The position numbers and the translations under genes were made by a program. Shown piece by piece: positions 63,328 to 64,000 of a stretch of DNA of 64,000 bases (position 1 is the stretch's first letter; every line of letters begins with the position of its first letter). Source of the stretch: Symbiodinium natans (Eukaryota; Sar; Dinophyceae; Suessiales; Symbiodiniaceae). The stretch lies in NCBI GenBank assembly GCA_905221605.1, contig CAJNDS010002390.1, positions 94,239-158,238 on the forward strand, written 5' to 3'. The notes under the pieces were generated by a model, which saw only the letters and a list, made by a program, of their open reading frames with translations, ran no database searches and had not been told where the DNA came from.

Positions 63328-63417
63328 GAGCGAATCCTCTGAGTCATGGCGTTGTCCCCGTGACGATTTCGCTGTAGCTGTCGGAAAGCTGGGGACGCAA
63401 TCCATACACTGCTGTTG
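63328..63417 (-). CDS. Exon-like island, possibly upstream G-patch gene exon
   Basis: 30 open minus-strand codons, CVPSFPTATAKSSRGQRHDS then EDSL. Ser/Arg-rich style fits an RNA-processing protein and its position is upstream of the G-patch exons on the same strand, but linkage is not shown. Confidence 0.35.
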
Positions 63418-63544
63418 GGGTATGTGCACATGCCGATAGCTCCCTAAAACAGGCGGGTTTGTAAGTGTATGCTGAACATACTACACCCTTCAACCCGGAA
63501 GTTTACCTGAATTATTGGCATCTTCACCTTTTTTGGAGGTGCAA

Positions 63545-63780
63545 GGTGACTCTAGTTCAGGGGTATACGGAGGCACTATATATGTACATATACATATATA
63601 TATATATATACCAGAATGACAGTCCCCACAGACCAGTTGCCCCTAAATAACTCCTAAGTAACCCCTAAAGTAACCCCTAAGTAACCCCTAAGTGACCCCT
63701 AAGTAACCCCTAAGTAACCCCTAAGTACCCCCTAAGTAACCCCTAAGGTTCCTTATCAGGGTCCCTCCTTTAGTCCCTTG
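63545..63780. repeat. Family B element with 11-bp tandem repeat
   Basis: A TA microsatellite at 63578-63611, then about nine copies of the 11-mer CCCCTAAGTAA (63648-63745), then AAGGTTCCTTATCAGGGTCC and CTCCTTTAGTC. The 11-mer expansion is unique to this copy. Confidence 0.75.
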
Positions 63781-63833
63781 ATCTCGGTGGACCCTCAACG
63801 CGAAAAACAAAAGGCACCAATGACACATGCTCT

Positions 63834-63896
63834 TGCCTGGCAAAGGCCAGGGGCGAGGAGAAAGGGGAGGCGGTCAAGAGGCAACCTGAGGCGTTG
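63834..63896 (+). other. Exon-like island, charged
   Basis: The plus strand encodes AKARGEEKGEAVKRQPEAL and runs into TTTAGGG repeat. Charged and protein-like, but too short to assign. Repeat continues to the window end. Confidence 0.25.
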
Positions 63897-64000
63897 TTTA
63901 GGGTCTAGGGTTTAGGGTTTAGGGTTCAGGGTTTAGGGTTTGGGGTTTGGGGTTTGGGGTTGAGGGTTGAGGGTTTAGGGTTGCGGGTTGAGGGTCGAGG
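63897..64000. repeat. TTTAGGG / TTTGGGG / TTGAGGG array at window end
   Basis: Mixed tandem units to the last base of the window. Confidence 0.9.

Noticed and set aside
63640-63760. CRISPR-like regular repeat
   Set aside because: The 11-bp units are head to tail with no spacers, and the genome is eukaryotic.
1-64000. tRNA, rRNA, snRNA or spliced-leader RNA genes
   Set aside because: I looked for tRNA-like arms and for a dinoflagellate spliced-leader-like sequence and saw none I could support; a covariance-model search would be needed to be sure.

Overview
The window looks like nuclear DNA of a dinoflagellate. Four observations support this. (1) The DNA is saturated with plant/alveolate-type telomere repeats, TTTAGGG/CCCTAAA, and many drifted variants, scattered over all 64 kb in both orientations. 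(2) The only long uninterrupted gene (31703-32506, minus) encodes a plastid protein whose leader has a hydrophobic segment followed by an FVP motif, typical of peridinin-dinoflagellate plastid targeting. (3) Other recognisable genes are cut into exons of about 30-270 bp with many GC, some GT and one likely GA splice donor, a known dinoflagellate trait. (4) Most exon-like islands read on the minus strand, as in dinoflagellate unidirectional gene arrays. The species cannot be named from this sequence; a member or relative of Suessiales/Symbiodiniaceae is an inference.

Layout. 1-11 kb: degenerate TTTTAGGG/TTTAGGG arrays separated by islands of about 80-150 bp, several open like exons, plus a terminal-inverted-repeat element (7392-7494). 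11.2-12.4 kb: a minus-strand PhzF-family isomerase relic broken by two frame changes, with a short tandem repeat 3' of it. 12.6-21.3 kb: more minus-strand exon-like islands between CCCTAAA/CCCCTAAA arrays, a MITE-like hairpin element (16253-16348), and an AT-rich AAC/AAT microsatellite block (17.13-17.96 kb). 21.4-30.5 kb: dispersed repeats, an island that recurs in inverted orientation at 55.7 kb, and a run of minus-strand exons (27.2-28.6 kb) that includes a 71-bp intron bounded by 13-bp direct repeats. 31.7-32.5 kb: the DUF4079-type plastid membrane protein. 34.5-35.85 kb: a roughly 1.2-kb imperfect palindrome rich in G/C homopolymers. 36.5-38.0 kb: microsatellites and a G-rich block. 38.6-42 kb: minus-strand exon islands in arrays. 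46.08-48.88 kb: a well-supported minus-strand ankyrin-repeat gene whose exons join in frame across eight introns, with further possible exons up to 50.7 kb. 52.0-53.3 kb: a minus-strand gene for a Cys-rich single-pass membrane protein. 54.3-56.3 kb: minus-strand exons resembling the ubiquitin-like N-terminus common in dinoflagellate ankyrin proteins. 59.85-60.89 kb: two minus-strand exons that join across a 932-bp repeat-filled intron into a textbook G-patch motif. 61.8 kb: a plus-strand fragment with an FADD reverse-transcriptase-like motif.

The main interpretation is that the telomere-type arrays are not telomeres here. They are largely intron and intergenic filler, and in several places a splice donor or acceptor lies inside or directly beside a TTTAGGG unit. 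Some arrays sit between short direct repeats or inside terminal inverted repeats, which suggests they were carried in by, or expanded within, mobile intron-like elements. Almost all long open frames in the window that end in NPKP or consist of GFRV/GFGV are translations of these arrays, not genes.
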